Made by a program: the position numbers and the translations under genes. The notes below the pieces were generated by a model. It worked only from the letters and a program-made list of their open reading frames with translations. It did no database searches and was not told where the DNA came from. Source: Globomyces pollinis-pini (Eukaryota > Chytridiomycota > Chytridiomycetes > Rhizophydiales > Globomycetaceae). From it: a stretch of DNA of 64,000 bases. The stretch covers positions 62,001 through 126,000 of the forward strand of contig MU621104.1 of the NCBI GenBank assembly GCA_025399215.1. Direction: 5' to 3'. This document shows positions 11,749-22,695 of this stretch, piece by piece (position 1 is the first letter of the stretch; each line of letters opens with the position of its first letter).

Positions 11749-13507
11749 ATGTTATCCGATATACTAGATGTTCTGAACAAAAACAAGAAAACTATCTCCT
11801 CGATTTCTTTACTAGCTTTATTGCTCATTTGGTCAACCACCAAAAAATCAAACCTACCTCCAGGTCCTTTAATTCTTCCTTTCATTGGTGATTACCAACT
11901 CATCAAGTACTGCTAACATATTTAATCGTTTAGATGGGTGCTGCGTAAACAAGGATATCGTTACATACATTCATTATTCACTCGTTATGGGTCTATTGCT
12001 AGAACTGCAGATCCTCTAGGGTAACTCCACATATCTTACAGTATAGTGATACGTTTGTAGTGTCAGATCCTCACGAAGCAAAGCGTATATTTACTGACAC
12101 CACTACCTTTGTTAGGGGCCCTATCTTTCAAAGATTGGGAATGTACAGAATACCTCTTGTTTAACTCATTAGGGGATTGTATGAAAATGCCTTGTTTGTC
12201 ATTCCTACTGGGGAGTTATGGAAGAGACATCGTAAACTTATCCAACCAGCGTTTGGTCCTTCACATTTAAAACATGCAACATCCGCTGCTGTGACTTCTA
12301 TCCATCAATTGTGTGATGTTTGGGATAAGCAATTAAAACTATCAAATCAAATCAATGTTAATATGCATCAAGTACTAACTGCCGTAGCATTGGATGTCAT
12401 GTAATTTTTATCACTAATCCAAGTGGGATAGTTGCCTTTGGAGAGTCATTAAATTCAATTAAAAATTTATCGATTGGCAAGGATGCGGTATTTGATATTA
12501 AAAACTAATGTTTTAGACATGGAAAGACTTGGAAACAATCACCACCGATATTACTCCTAAAGTAAACCACATTATATAATTGATCAAGTAGAGATCGGTA
12601 TCACCTCCATTTTTATGGAACTATCTCGGCCTCGGAACCACTTCGCCACGTATTGCTCTTGCAAAGAATAACGTCATGAAGTATATGCAAACGTTGGCAC
12701 AGAAACGCAAAGAAATGATTCAGAATAAAACAATTCAACAAGAAGGTTACCAAATGGATGTGTTGCATCGACTTTTACTTTCAAGTGAACAGAATCTAAT
12801 GACAGAAGAGGAAGTCATGGGAGAAATTATAGGATTCTTCTTGGCTGGCCATGAGTATTTATTAAAAGCAATCGATTAACGAATTAGAACAACTGCCAAT
12901 ACCGTCACATCTTGTTTCCTAGATTTATCACTACATCCCGAAATTTGCAATAAACTTTACAAAGAAATCAAATCCGTCAATCTATCTGAACTCACAACAG
13001 AATCATTGTCAAAACTAACGTATACTGTTAAAAAAACTCATATCATTAGGTATTTGGATATGGTATTAAAAGAATCACAACGATTACATACAGTGACTCC
13101 AGTGATTCCCAGATTGACTGCAAAAGCCACAACGGTATGTGGATATAAATTAGAAGCAAATACTAAACTCTTGATTAATCTATATTCAATTAATATGAAT
13201 CCAAAGATCCACGAGAATCCAGAATCATTTGATCCTGAACGCTTTAATAAAACTATGGTTCCGGGTTCATTCTTACCATTCGGCGATGGGCCACATAATT
13301 GTATTGGACAAAAGATGGCATTGATTCAAGCAAAAGTAATTTTTGGTTATTCATTGTTTTTACGGTTAGGTAATGTTGATTGGGTTGGTTCAAAAGTATC
13401 GATTTGAACTTGTTAAAGACTCACCAGTACAGTTTGTTCATAGTCTGACTATGGGGTTGAAAAATGGACTGTTTCTTACTGTTCAAAACCGAGTCACTAC
13501 AGCATAA
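11749..13507 (+). CDS. Cytochrome P450 monooxygenase
   Basis: Ten exons over nine introns (27, 26, 30, 23, 29, 30, 33, 30 and 34 nt) give 498 residues, a normal P450 length, with frame kept throughout. An N-terminal membrane anchor is followed by the Pro-rich hinge LPPGPLILPF. WKRHRKLIQPAF marks helix C. The I-helix oxygen-binding motif AGHETT is restored by splicing a 33-nt intron. The K-helix ExxR is ESQR, the PERF motif is present (DPERF), and the haem-binding loop is PFGDGPHNCIG with the Cys ligand. The C-terminus, joined over a 34-nt intron, is KYRFELV. It resembles CYP3/CYP4/CYP5-like clans, but the family cannot be assigned without alignment. The substrate is unknown and a reductase partner is expected elsewhere. 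Confidence 0.95.
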
Positions 13508-13614
13508 TGCTCTCACTCTCTCCTATTGATCTCTCTTGTTTTATTTATTTATAAAGATCGTTTCCTATGAATATTTTATTTGGTGTCGTTTATTTTAATC
13601 GTTTTTTTTTTCGT

Positions 13615-16464
13615 TTATGAAAGTGTTTTTCCAAGTATAGTGGTTTTGTTTAACAAATGGCTATCCAATTTGCCGATAATAGATGATAAAGAATGTATCA
13701 TCTCATCGGGTCCAGAAATGAAAATAGAACAATCTTCATCACGGTTAGCCAACAATGTCTGAAATCGATCCAAAGTTGTATCAGATTTGGATCGATTTAT
13801 CAAGTTCACTTGATTAACCAAGTTGTATCAGATTGGTTAATCAAGTGAACTTGAATTAACCCTGGATACGCAAGTTGAGCTCCTTGTATAATATCTTTAC
13901 CAAGTACTTGCAAAGGATCTCCAATATTGATCAATGTTAATTGGGTGTTTCCGAATGGAAGAGCACATCCTAATGGAATCGATCCTTCCTCATTTGTACT
14001 GAGGTTTCTAGCATATGCCCAACCTAACTATGAACAAGAACTTGCATACCGTCATACATGTGGTACAAAATCAACAATACGTCATTAATATTTACATTGA
14101 TTTCATCTCCCAACTCTGCAGCATAAGGATAAACAGCCTACAATCAAATACACGCCAATTACCTTCAAAGTATGATTCACAGGTAAATATAAATTTGATA
14201 AAATCTGCAAACAAGGTGTGATTCCAGAACCAGCTGAAATAAAATACACATGAGATGGTAAATCAACAAATCCAAACTGAGTAGGTACTCCAAAGTGTGG
14301 AAATCCAAACGGACCGCGTATTTTGAATTGATTATAACCAGCTTCTTGTGAAGCTAGGTATGTGGACATTTCACCACCTTCCACGACACGTACAATAATC
14401 TCAAACGCATGTAAATCGCCACAGATAGGTGTATAATACCTGGATATATAATGACCATGCTTGTTTCGGATTTGGATTTCAATATTGTTGCCAGGGATGA
14501 ATGCGTTTGGCATGTCTTGGCGAACGTCATGAGGATACAGCAGACAGAAACGTAACCGGAATGCTGGTTTATTTGATCCAGTTACTGTCACGTCTCGAAA
14601 ATCTGTTAGTGCATATCGACGGTACTCTTCCCGATCAAAAATCATATTGCCGGTTTGAATGTGTCTAAATGCGGTGCCAGGAGATTGAGGTTGTATTAGT
14701 TTACCAATCACTAATTTCGATAGTTTACCTATCGCTAATGGGGTATGGACATGCTTCTGTCTCGCTTTGCGAATGGCCGAGGCATCTTCGACTGTGAAAT
14801 ATTCTAACGGTTCGTCACTTTGTACGGTATAGAGACTGCTAATCTGTTCAGCACGCAATAGCTCCATTTGATCTTGGGTTTGATCTGTTGGTTTTGGGGA
14901 AAAGAATTTGAAAACTTTACGATTATTATTCTTGGCCTTTTGGGTATATGTTTTCGATACTAATTCATCTGCATCATAACCAGCTTCTCTAAAACTGTTA
15001 GTTCTATTAGAATACCGAAAGAAATCGTTTGAAATATCTGTACCATTAACTCTATATAGAACCCCAGTTCCACCTGGATGACCTTTCATCCATTTAGAAA
15101 TATCATACACCCAGTGATTTGCAACAACCAAGAATTTCCTAATAAGGTTTAATATACAATAGACTCGAGGAACATCTTTGATATATTTGATGGATAAAAA
15201 AGAAATCATACCCTTTTTTAATTGCTTCATCTAATGACTTCCATGTATATGTTTCCAGTTCCACATCACCATCCTCCACATCCATATACTTTCCATACTC
15301 ATTATAATCTTTGTTGAAGTCCAGCAATTGTGTATGCACTTGCATCGCAACGAATACAATAGCCCAAATATCAATCAAAATGAAGTACATTAACCACAGT
15401 AAAGATATTCTATTGTTCATATTTGACCATGGATAAAGTAACTCAATACCCCCACCTACCAATTAATTTTAAGTATCATATACCTATTTGCCAAATAGAC
15501 ACAAGCATGAGAAATACACCAAGGAACAGATGTAATTGTTTCAAGAATGATCTTTTAAATCCAAACTCCAAACTGACACCTTTGAAAATACCAATTGTAA
15601 ATTGTAAAATGATCAAGAGTGTTATGCCGTAGCCAGTGATGCGATGTACGTATCCAACACTAGATTTATTACCGATTTCACTCCTTGCAAACAAGATAAA
15701 AGTAAATATACAAAGAATAGACGTGACAGCGGTAAATACTTTGAAGTTTTTCCAATAACGGATATGTTTGAAATATCGAACTATAAGAATACCGCCTGGA
15801 AGTAACCCTAACCATACAAATATCATTCCATAACCATGGTATAGTTTCAACTTTGGTATAGATGTAGATTCGGTTGCTATTCCAGTTGCTATATTCACTT
15901 TGGTAGATCCTTGAGCTTCATGGACTTGAAATTTTGCATTATTGTTTGTGTTGAAGGCCCATACAATTGGTAAAGAATTCAATGATAATTCTTTATATTT
16001 TGAATCCTTTACTATCAGATCACGCTTAAAAGAGCATGCTAAAATCGATTTGTTTTTGAAAGTGATATGGTCATAAGTGGAAGGTTTTGTATCGGATGGA
16101 TAAGGTATCTGATAAATAAGTTAACATGATTTTTACGGGAGCGTTATAACTGCTTGTTGGTTGATATCCAATAATCGAAGTCTGGTCATCTTGGTTTTGG
16201 CATATAACGAATTCGCTAGACAACATTGTATCTCCAAAACTACCATTTAGTCAAGGAATGATACCCTATTCCAACCCATGGATTATTAAGGCTGCTTTTT
16301 GTTGTCAATGAAATCAACAGTTGAATTGCAGTAGTGCCAATCGCTTTTGTGAAGAGGGTTAAACCTGCATATTCTTGGTCAAATAGTTGGGTGGGATTAG
16401 CGTCAGTCAGACTTGGTACTGTCTGAGTAAAGGCACAGATAAACAAAGTGAATACTAGCAACAT
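13615..16464 (-). CDS. Membrane redox fusion: DOMON / cyt b561 / split cyt b5 / flavin reductase with SH3 insert
   Basis: Paralogue of the gene at 17235. Signal peptide, then a DOMON domain with the haem Met in a GDTMLSSE context, a cytochrome b561 module (GYGMIFVWLGLLPGG, with further His in the TM helices), a cytochrome b5 half (VYDISKWMKGHPGG), a long insert, the other b5 half (HTPLAIGKLSKLVIGKL), an FAD module (SRYYTP) and an NAD(P) motif (AGSGITPCL). An SH3 domain (AVYPYAAELGDEI...DGWAYARN) follows, then the end of the reductase. Seven introns were placed: six of 25-28 nt and one of 73 nt between b561 and b5. This model leaves the frame two bases out at 13762-13854, where two hairpins sit. 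Either a 92-nt intron (13759-13850) removes them or the copy is frameshifted. The likely role is transmembrane electron transfer from NAD(P)H to an outside acceptor. Confidence 0.8.
13762..13854. repeat. Two adjacent perfect hairpins with the same 11-nt loop
   Basis: Hairpin 1 has 13-nt arms at 13762-13774 and 13786-13798. Hairpin 2 has 22-nt arms at 13800-13821 and 13833-13854. Both close on the identical loop GTTGTATCAGA (13775-13785 and 13822-13832), and both loops are flanked by CCAA/TTGG. The whole 93 bp is thus palindromic. Relative to the paralogue, a 41-nt insertion making hairpin 2 would explain the local frame break. Template-switch duplication is a plausible origin. Confidence 0.9.
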
Positions 16465-16750
16465 TATATCAGGTAAACTACTGCTATATCCCCTTTTATA
16501 AACACTTCGCCCGGAGTACCATAGAAGAAATAAAAGAACGCCTTACTTAATCAAATAGATCACTGCCGTGCATTTAATTACTTAATAAGTTGAATGTAGA
16601 GTGAATTGGAACAGTATTATGAGTACGATATAGCAACTAAGGTGCTATATCAGTTATTGAGATAAACCAAGATGTATTAAATAATATCGGAACCAGGTTG
16701 GACAATTAGGATACTAAATGATATACTAAATGGCCCTAATTTAGGACTAT

Positions 16751-16993
16751 TCAGTGTTGAATTTTGAGTTTTTTCCAAACCTTTAGACAAGCAGTCTTGG
16801 CCAAAGGAGTATTTGGATCCAGCAGTTTACAACAATTTTCAAACTCTGCTAGCTCTTTGGTGCAATTAGAATCGGCATAATTGTTCCTAATTAAGCAAGC
16901 CTAATAGGGTTAACAACCAGGCCATACCTGGATAGCACAAGCGTACTTTTTGCATGGATAATCGGTGACTATTTGGTTTTTGTAATCTGTCAT
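16751..16993 (-). CDS. CMC4: Twin CX9C-type mitochondrial protein, CMC4-like
   Basis: A small two-exon gene (intron 16901-16927, 27 nt) encoding 71 residues. It starts MTDYKNQIVTDYPCKKYACA. The cysteine pattern and neighbours match CMC4/p8-MTCP1: PCxKxACxIQxCLxxNxYxxSxC, then an E-x-x-x-C-C pair and a final Cys near KTACLKVW. Such proteins fold by Mia40-dependent disulfide formation in the mitochondrial intermembrane space and are linked to cytochrome oxidase assembly. It lies alone in the spacer between the two divergent redox paralogues: its stop is about 290 bp upstream of the start of the - strand redox gene, and its start is about 240 bp from the + strand one. Confidence 0.85.
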
Positions 16994-17234
16994 ATGGAAA
17001 GTGACCAAATATTGAAATATTTTCAAACTAGTTTCAGATAAAAAATAGAACCCAGATGATTTTCACTGTTTAGGATACACTAAATCTACGGTATAGTCAA
17101 AGTCAATCTACTGTATACTCAGGACCATAGCACACTATCATCCGTGTTGATGCTCCTGCCTCTTCCTGATCACCTCAGCCTCAAGTGGCGACTGAAACTG
17201 TTCAGAATATGGAATTCTTCTTCACTCTTTGAAA

Positions 17235-19955
17235 ATGGTAAAAATGTTACTGGCTTTATTGCTGGCCTTCGTTGGTCTCGCTCAAGCGGGTTTGGCTGAT
17301 AATGCTACAAACTACAACTTTCAACTGACTCTGTATCAACAGAATGACTATAAGTTCAGTTTCTTATGGAATGTCACTAAAAACGTTAATAACACAAACA
17401 AAGACTATTTGGATGGAATGCTCTTGTTTCAATCAAACACAGTCAAGAATATTTCATCAAATTGGATTTCTATTGGCTTTGGTGAAGGAATGTTGGATGC
17501 CGAATTCATATTTGCTCGTTCTTCTTACAACACTACTAAAAAAGCAATGGACTATAGAGTTTCAGAGAGATTGGCATCTGGGAAATATGGTGGCCCAGTA
17601 AGATTTGATATTTTAATGTATAGATTGCTGGACAAAACATTTTGAGTGGAACTAAAACTGAAACTAACAGTTCAATTACTGCATTTGTCTTTCGTCGTCC
17701 GATGGATCCTGATAATGGCTCTAATAGGGTGTTGAAAGATGACCAAACAATCAGTCTCTTATGGGCCTTTATTGTGGATCCTGTTCAAGGTGTGTCGATC
17801 CATGAAGTCAATCAACGTGGTGGTTATAAGATGATTTTGAGCTCCGGGTCTGCGTTACCTGCGACACTTGGTTCATTTACAAAAAAGCTTTTGCATGGTG
17901 TGGGTATGATGGTCGTTTGGTTGATTCTCTTCCCCTTTGGTGCCTTTTATGCTAGATATGCTCGCTCAATTCAGGGATGGTTGGTCGTTAAAGTATCAAC
18001 GCAAGTTTTTGGGTCTATTTTGGTACTTGCATTCTTATTTTTAGCATACATCGCCACTAATTTCCACTTGAACAATCCTCACTTTTGGATTGGTCTCGTT
18101 ATTTTGGGTGTTACATTCTTGCAAATGGGTTTAGGTTCTGTTAGTCTTTTAGGGTTTTCAAATGAAGCTGCTGCCAAATGGAGAGATTTTACCCGTATAT
18201 TCCATAGATTCGCTGGTTTTGGTGTAATGATTCTCGCATTTGTTCAATTAGGTATAAAAGTTTTGTTACTGATGTCAGGAATCGGTATTGATATGTGTTA
18301 TCCAATTGATAAATATTCTACCAATCCGTTGTGGATTATGTTCTTTATTGCTGTCACTTTCTGGTCTATTGCCTTCATTGCCGCAGAAATCTATTACCGT
18401 ATGAAAGTATTCTCGTATAAACCGGTCAACTCTACTGAGGCACACCAAGCAAAGCAAGCAATTTTGCCAGACGAACCTGACTTTGAAAAACGACTAATTA
18501 CTTATACATGGGAAAGTTTAGATCAAGCTGTGAAGAATGGGTATGATTCTATGTTGTTTATATTAGGAACATGTTTGTGGTGGCCAACTCTTGCTTTGTC
18601 TACGATATCTCAACTTGGTCCACCTCTCATCCTGGTGGTCGTTTAATTTTAGAGACTGTGTTAGGCACGGATATCACAAATGAGTTCTATGATGAAGCTG
18701 GATTTGATGTGAACGAATTTATTCCAAAACCTACTCTACCTGAACGATCTAACAAGGCTAAACGACAAGCAAACAGCGTTTTATACAATGATAACGCAAG
18801 TGTGTCGAGTATGAATCAATCTTCTGCACCTGATTCTCTTCCATTTACTCAACGTGATTGTGTTGCTATTCAACGTGCTCGGCGATCATACAGACATAGT
18901 CGGTTGGCAATCAAGAAACTTTCTAATATGTTGGTTGGAAAAATTGATGACCACTCGTCCTCCATGATTACACTGGATGGGGAAGAGATTGTCTCTAGCC
19001 CGAACGAATATCGTCGTTATGCGCTTACCAAGCACCAAGTTTTGTCATCAGGGGCCAAACCAGTATTTTTAGTTCGATTCTGTGCTATTTATCCTCAACA
19101 ACAACGAAATGTAAAATTCCGTCCTGGACATACAGTAGAAATCCAAGTCAGACTATCAAGTGGTGAAAGAGTGAGTCGATACTATGCACCGGTGTCGGGT
19201 GATATGGATGCATTTGAAATCTTTGTGACTGTTGAACCCAATGGTAAATTGTCTAATTTCTTGTTCCACGAAAGAGTTGGTGAACGACAATTCAAGATCC
19301 GAGGACCTGTTGGAATACCTATTTTCCCTGAACCTACTCTTTCAGGGTTTGCTGGATTGCCAGAAACCATTTATTACTTTTCTGGTGAAACCGGTATTAC
19401 TTCTTGTCTTCAAATTATTACCAACATATTCTTGACGATCAATGTTCCAGTCAAGGTAACCATGTGAAATGTTTAATATGTAGGTGACTCGTAACTTTGT
19501 ACCAGAAAATGCTGATGAATGTGCTCTGAATGCAGGAGATAAGGTGAAGATGCTTCGACACTATTTCGATGGTAAGTTTTAAATGTCATTTATGATCAGG
19601 ATGGTGTTATGGAGTGAATTTGCGAACAAGCCAAGAAGGTTTCTTCCCTGTTAACTACACACAACCATTTGGTTTGACGAAACTCATTGTGATTGACATT
19701 GGAACTGGTAGTGATATTATGGGTTATGAACTTATCAACGGTGCAAGAATTGCATTCCCGCATTTAGTTGAGTTACATTCCTTTGACTTGAATACTCTTC
19801 GACCTGAAGTTGTTGGTGGTGTTTTGACCAAGCATTCCACAGAACCGCAAGTGATTGTATCTGCACCTCCTATGGTCAGCAATGCTGTACGCCGTATACT
19901 GAATGATTTGGGACATGAATGGATTCCTACAAGTGAAGAGAACTGGAATAATTGA
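17235..19955 (+). CDS. Membrane redox fusion: DOMON / cyt b561 / split cyt b5 / flavin reductase with SH3 insert
   Basis: Six exons over introns of 26, 27, 26, 28 and 28 nt give 861 residues in frame. A signal peptide (MVKMLLALLLAFVGLAQA) precedes a DOMON domain (WISIGFGEGMLDAEF, Met ligand). The b561 helices follow from LHGVGMMVVWL to VQLGIGIDMCYP. Next comes the b5 first half (VYDISTWSTSHPGG, His codon 18628), an insert of about 65 residues more than usual, and the b5 second half with RHSRLAIKKLSNMLVGK (His codon 18895). The FAD module has SRYYAPVSG. The NAD motif is altered to GETGITS. An SH3 domain (about 19483-19670: ADECALNAGDKV...FDGWCYGVN...EGFFPVNYTQPF) interrupts the NAD subdomain, which ends in VIVSAPPMVSNAVRRIL. 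NAD(P)H-driven electron export through haems is the likely role; the acceptor is unknown. The intact reading frame suggests it is the functional copy. Confidence 0.9.
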
Positions 19956-20309
19956 AACACCTTATAAATTCTTCTTTATTTTGTTTAACTTAAATCTGTA
20001 TTTGATGTTCATGTATGTATTTTTTATGTTGCTACTCATGTAGCTTAAGTTTTAGTTTGCTTATACAGTTACAATTGTACTTATATTTGTTATGATTGAT
20101 AACGGATCAAAAATGGTTGATGCCGTACCTGACTATTGAGCATCAACGTGGAACATGGTTGTGTAATCTCAGAGTCCTAGGACTGCAGGAAAATTAACCA
20201 GAGATGTCCAACCTCTAGCTCTTTGTCCTTACTTGCGAGATTAAATCTGTTTAAATGAGTGAAACTTTATCTAAAAGTGAAGAAACATATTGATTTTAAT
20301 GTTGAAAAT
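19956..20309. other. Intergenic spacer
   Basis: AT-rich spacer after the redox gene stop. A short open start at 20254 (ATGAGTGAAACT) stops after 12 codons and could be an upstream exon of the IQ gene. Nothing else was seen. Confidence 0.3.
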
Positions 20310-21605
20310 ATGGAGATTTGGAGACATTTTGCAGAAAACAAAGATCAGGTAAACTTATTTGAAAATTTATAAACTATTTAGATGATATTATCATTCCCCT
20401 CCATATCTCAAATATTTAACATGTCGATCATCAACATCAACAATGGATCTAACAGTCAACCATCAGTTCCAAGAACCCAACATGGTATAATCACACCAAG
20501 ATCTTATCATAGGGACGGATCAATGGTGTACTTTTCTGGTCAATTAAAACATTACATCAATGTTTGTTACATCACTTATGTTCAAAGCATATGGAGGATG
20601 AAAATGCAGAAAAAGAAATATCTCGGAATTCGTCAAAGTAAACTAGTGACGTTTAGAAATTATTAAAATCCAGCAATGTTGGAGAAACTATGCAGCATGT
20701 ATTCTTCCCAAAATCGAGTTGGCACAGCTGCAAATCCATAGAAAAGAGTTAAACGGAGTAATAATGATCCAAAATCATTGGCGAGGTAACTGAAAAAATT
20801 CAACTGGTAAGGTTTGGTTGTAAGAAGAAAAGAGCGCGAGAGAATAAAACGGGAAGAGAGGAGGCTGCGGCATTAAGAGAAGAAGCAGAGTTGATCGCAA
20901 TCAATCATCTGAAAGCTGTGAACTGGAATTAGAAAAAACCAGAACAGAAGTTTGAGGAGATGGTCCATGAAGATTTGTTTGTACTGGAGGAAAAAAAAAG
21001 GTATCAGATATCTATGTATATAACTTGAAAGCAAATGCATTAAGGGAGTTTGAAGAAGAGTATATGAAATCCAAAACCTCTATTCCAGATGTTGACCTGA
21101 AATCAAAATTGATTGGACAAAAATCAGCAGAAGAAAAGCCGAAAAGCAAGTACATATTTGAATGGGATATTCATCCTGGACAGGTGGCCAAAAAGTTTAA
21201 GGTAAAATCAATGTTTTGATTGTTCTGTAGGCTGAGAAACCATCAGCACCAATTGTTCCACTAAAGTCTTTTGAATATCGAGGATCTGGAGCTGAACCAA
21301 AAATAGGGAATTATTGCAGCACAGTAAAAGCTAGAGTATCTCTTAATTTCTAGGAAGCCAAATTTGCACCACCGATCACGTTATTGATAAACAATTACGT
21401 GACATCAGCGTTTCTCAAACCTCCAGTTCCGCACGTAGATCCCAATACGATCCATAGATTAGAGAAGCCAGTAAAGGAACCAACGGGAGAATACACCAGT
21501 ATGTTGAATCTAATCCCATCACAAATCAAACGGCCTGAATATGGATCTTACGTATTAAATGGATATCATCCCCTTCCCTCTATAAATAATAATGAAGTTA
21601 AATAA
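20310..21605 (+). CDS. IQ-motif, charged coiled-coil protein (model partly unresolved)
   Basis: Exons read MEIWRHFAENKDQ (intron 20349-20381, 33 nt), then a region with three IQ-like calmodulin-binding units: YVQSIWRMKMQKKKY, IIKIQQCWRNYAA and VIMIQNHWRG. A Glu/Arg-rich coiled segment follows, and then a C-terminal domain (KSKYIFEWDIHPGQVAKKFK, then EKPSAPIVPLKSFEYRG) joined over introns of 29 and 30 nt and ending at 21605. The join before IIKIQQ needs a 19-nt intron (candidate donor GTAAAC, acceptor TTTAG, at about 20638), and one frame change near 20860 is unresolved. Several flagellar proteins carry such IQ arrays, so a ciliary role is possible; I did not recognise a specific orthologue. 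Confidence 0.5.
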
Positions 21606-21619
21606 TCCGCAACAATACC

Positions 21620-22037
21620 CTAGGATACCATAAGAACATTGCAGGTCAGGTACATTTGTAATGTCTTAGCAATGGGTAGTCGGTGACCAATGTTACCAGC
21701 CTGTCCGTGAAAGTACAAGATAGTAGTATTTGATAATGGTCCAGTTTTATTTCCAGTTCTTGATTTAATCAAATATGCTTTAATCTTTACGTTATCACTA
21801 GTTGTGATAGTGACATCCTCCCAATCAGCAATTCTAGGGTCAATTTCATACACTGATAATACTGATGTTCGTTTGGCTTTGGGATTTCAGTGCGAGCACC
21901 TTGAGGAAACTCACTTGCGTAACTATATAATCAGATAAACCACCACCGTCAGTTACATGAATAAGTTCTGGTAAAGTATAATAGAGTTAAAGCTAACAAC
22001 AATAAAAGAATAACTACGATCGAAAATTTTCAATCAT
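21620..22037 (-). pseudogene. Truncated BEM46/ABHD13-type alpha/beta hydrolase
   Basis: The product begins MIENFRSFNSIILYQNLFI, joined over a 25-nt intron, and after a 34-nt intron continues YASEFPQGARTEIPKP. It then matches the start of the BEM46/ABHD13 hydrolase core: WEDVTITTSDNVKIKAYLI and TTILYFHGQAGNIGHRLPIA (oxyanion-type HG motif), ending CNVLMVS and a stop at 21620. The family normally continues with YRGYG, the nucleophile GxSxGG and the Asp and His of the triad; none of these is present before the neighbouring gene. The frame also shifts by one or two bases near 21860, where no GT-AG intron fits. It is most likely a relic. Its ATG overlaps the start codon of the next gene on the other strand. 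Confidence 0.65.
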
Positions 22038-22695
22038 GGTTTTCAATATGACAAAAGAATCTTCAGTAAAATTCGAAAGATGGTTGGTTAAAACTGCAAA
22101 GAACGACCCAATATTTACAACGGTAACAGTCCTAGTATACCTATGTTTCTGCTTTGAAATCACTGCTGTGTCAGGGAATTGGTTGTCTTACTCTATCAAC
22201 AGTAAAACCCATTTTAAAATTGGACTGTTTAATTCTGCTGTTAATATTGGAAATGGAGACCAATGGACAGTTTATTCTCATTCTGCTTGTGTTGCTGATG
22301 CTAAAAAAGAGAGTCAATTGGCCATTTGTAATGCCAGACTTACCAATGGAATCCTGCTCATCTTTGCTGATTTGATCATGGGTGTTGTTGCTTTCCTTCT
22401 TTCTTTCATGATTTCCAAGAGACTAGTAGATTTTAGATTTAGACTAGCCAAAATCATGGTTTTGGTAGGACTAGCTGTATCTGCCATGATCAATTTCATA
22501 TGCATGGTGGTTGGTGTGGTTACTATTCACCCTATTGTCTACGAATATTACAAGAACACCAATTATGGTGTTGGATTCTACTTTTCAGTTATTTGTTGGG
22601 TAATAGAAATGCTACTCGTGCCAGCCATATATTTTCTGGTGGACGAAGAAGGTGACATTTACGAAGTTCCTACCATAAGTTCTGATAAACATTAG
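22036..22695 (+). CDS. Four-TM membrane protein, unknown
   Basis: Single exon, 219 residues, true ATG at 22036 with a second Met at codon 5. Four hydrophobic helices are visible, at about residues 28-50, 103-128, 138-165 and 180-205. A long first loop carries two Cys and the segment GDQWTVYSHSACV. The tail is short and acidic (LVDEEGDIYEV). The topology (long loop 1, short loop 2) is claudin/SUR7-like, but I see no signature that proves membership. It is followed by a 500-bp spacer. Confidence 0.8.
   Translation: MVFNMTKESSVKFERWLVKTAKNDPIFTTVTVLVYLCFCFEITAVSGNWLSYSINSKTHFKIGLFNSAVNIGNGDQWTVYSHSACVADAKKESQLAICNARLTNGILLIFADLIMGVVAFLLSFMISKRLVDFRFRLAKIMVLVGLAVSAMINFICMVVGVVTIHPIVYEYYKNTNYGVGFYFSVICWVIEMLLVPAIYFLVDEEGDIYEVPTISSDKH

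Noticed and set aside
13762..13854. Mitochondrial double-hairpin element
   Set aside because: The form is similar, but only one locus is seen here and in a nuclear gene; without a genome-wide search mobility cannot be claimed.
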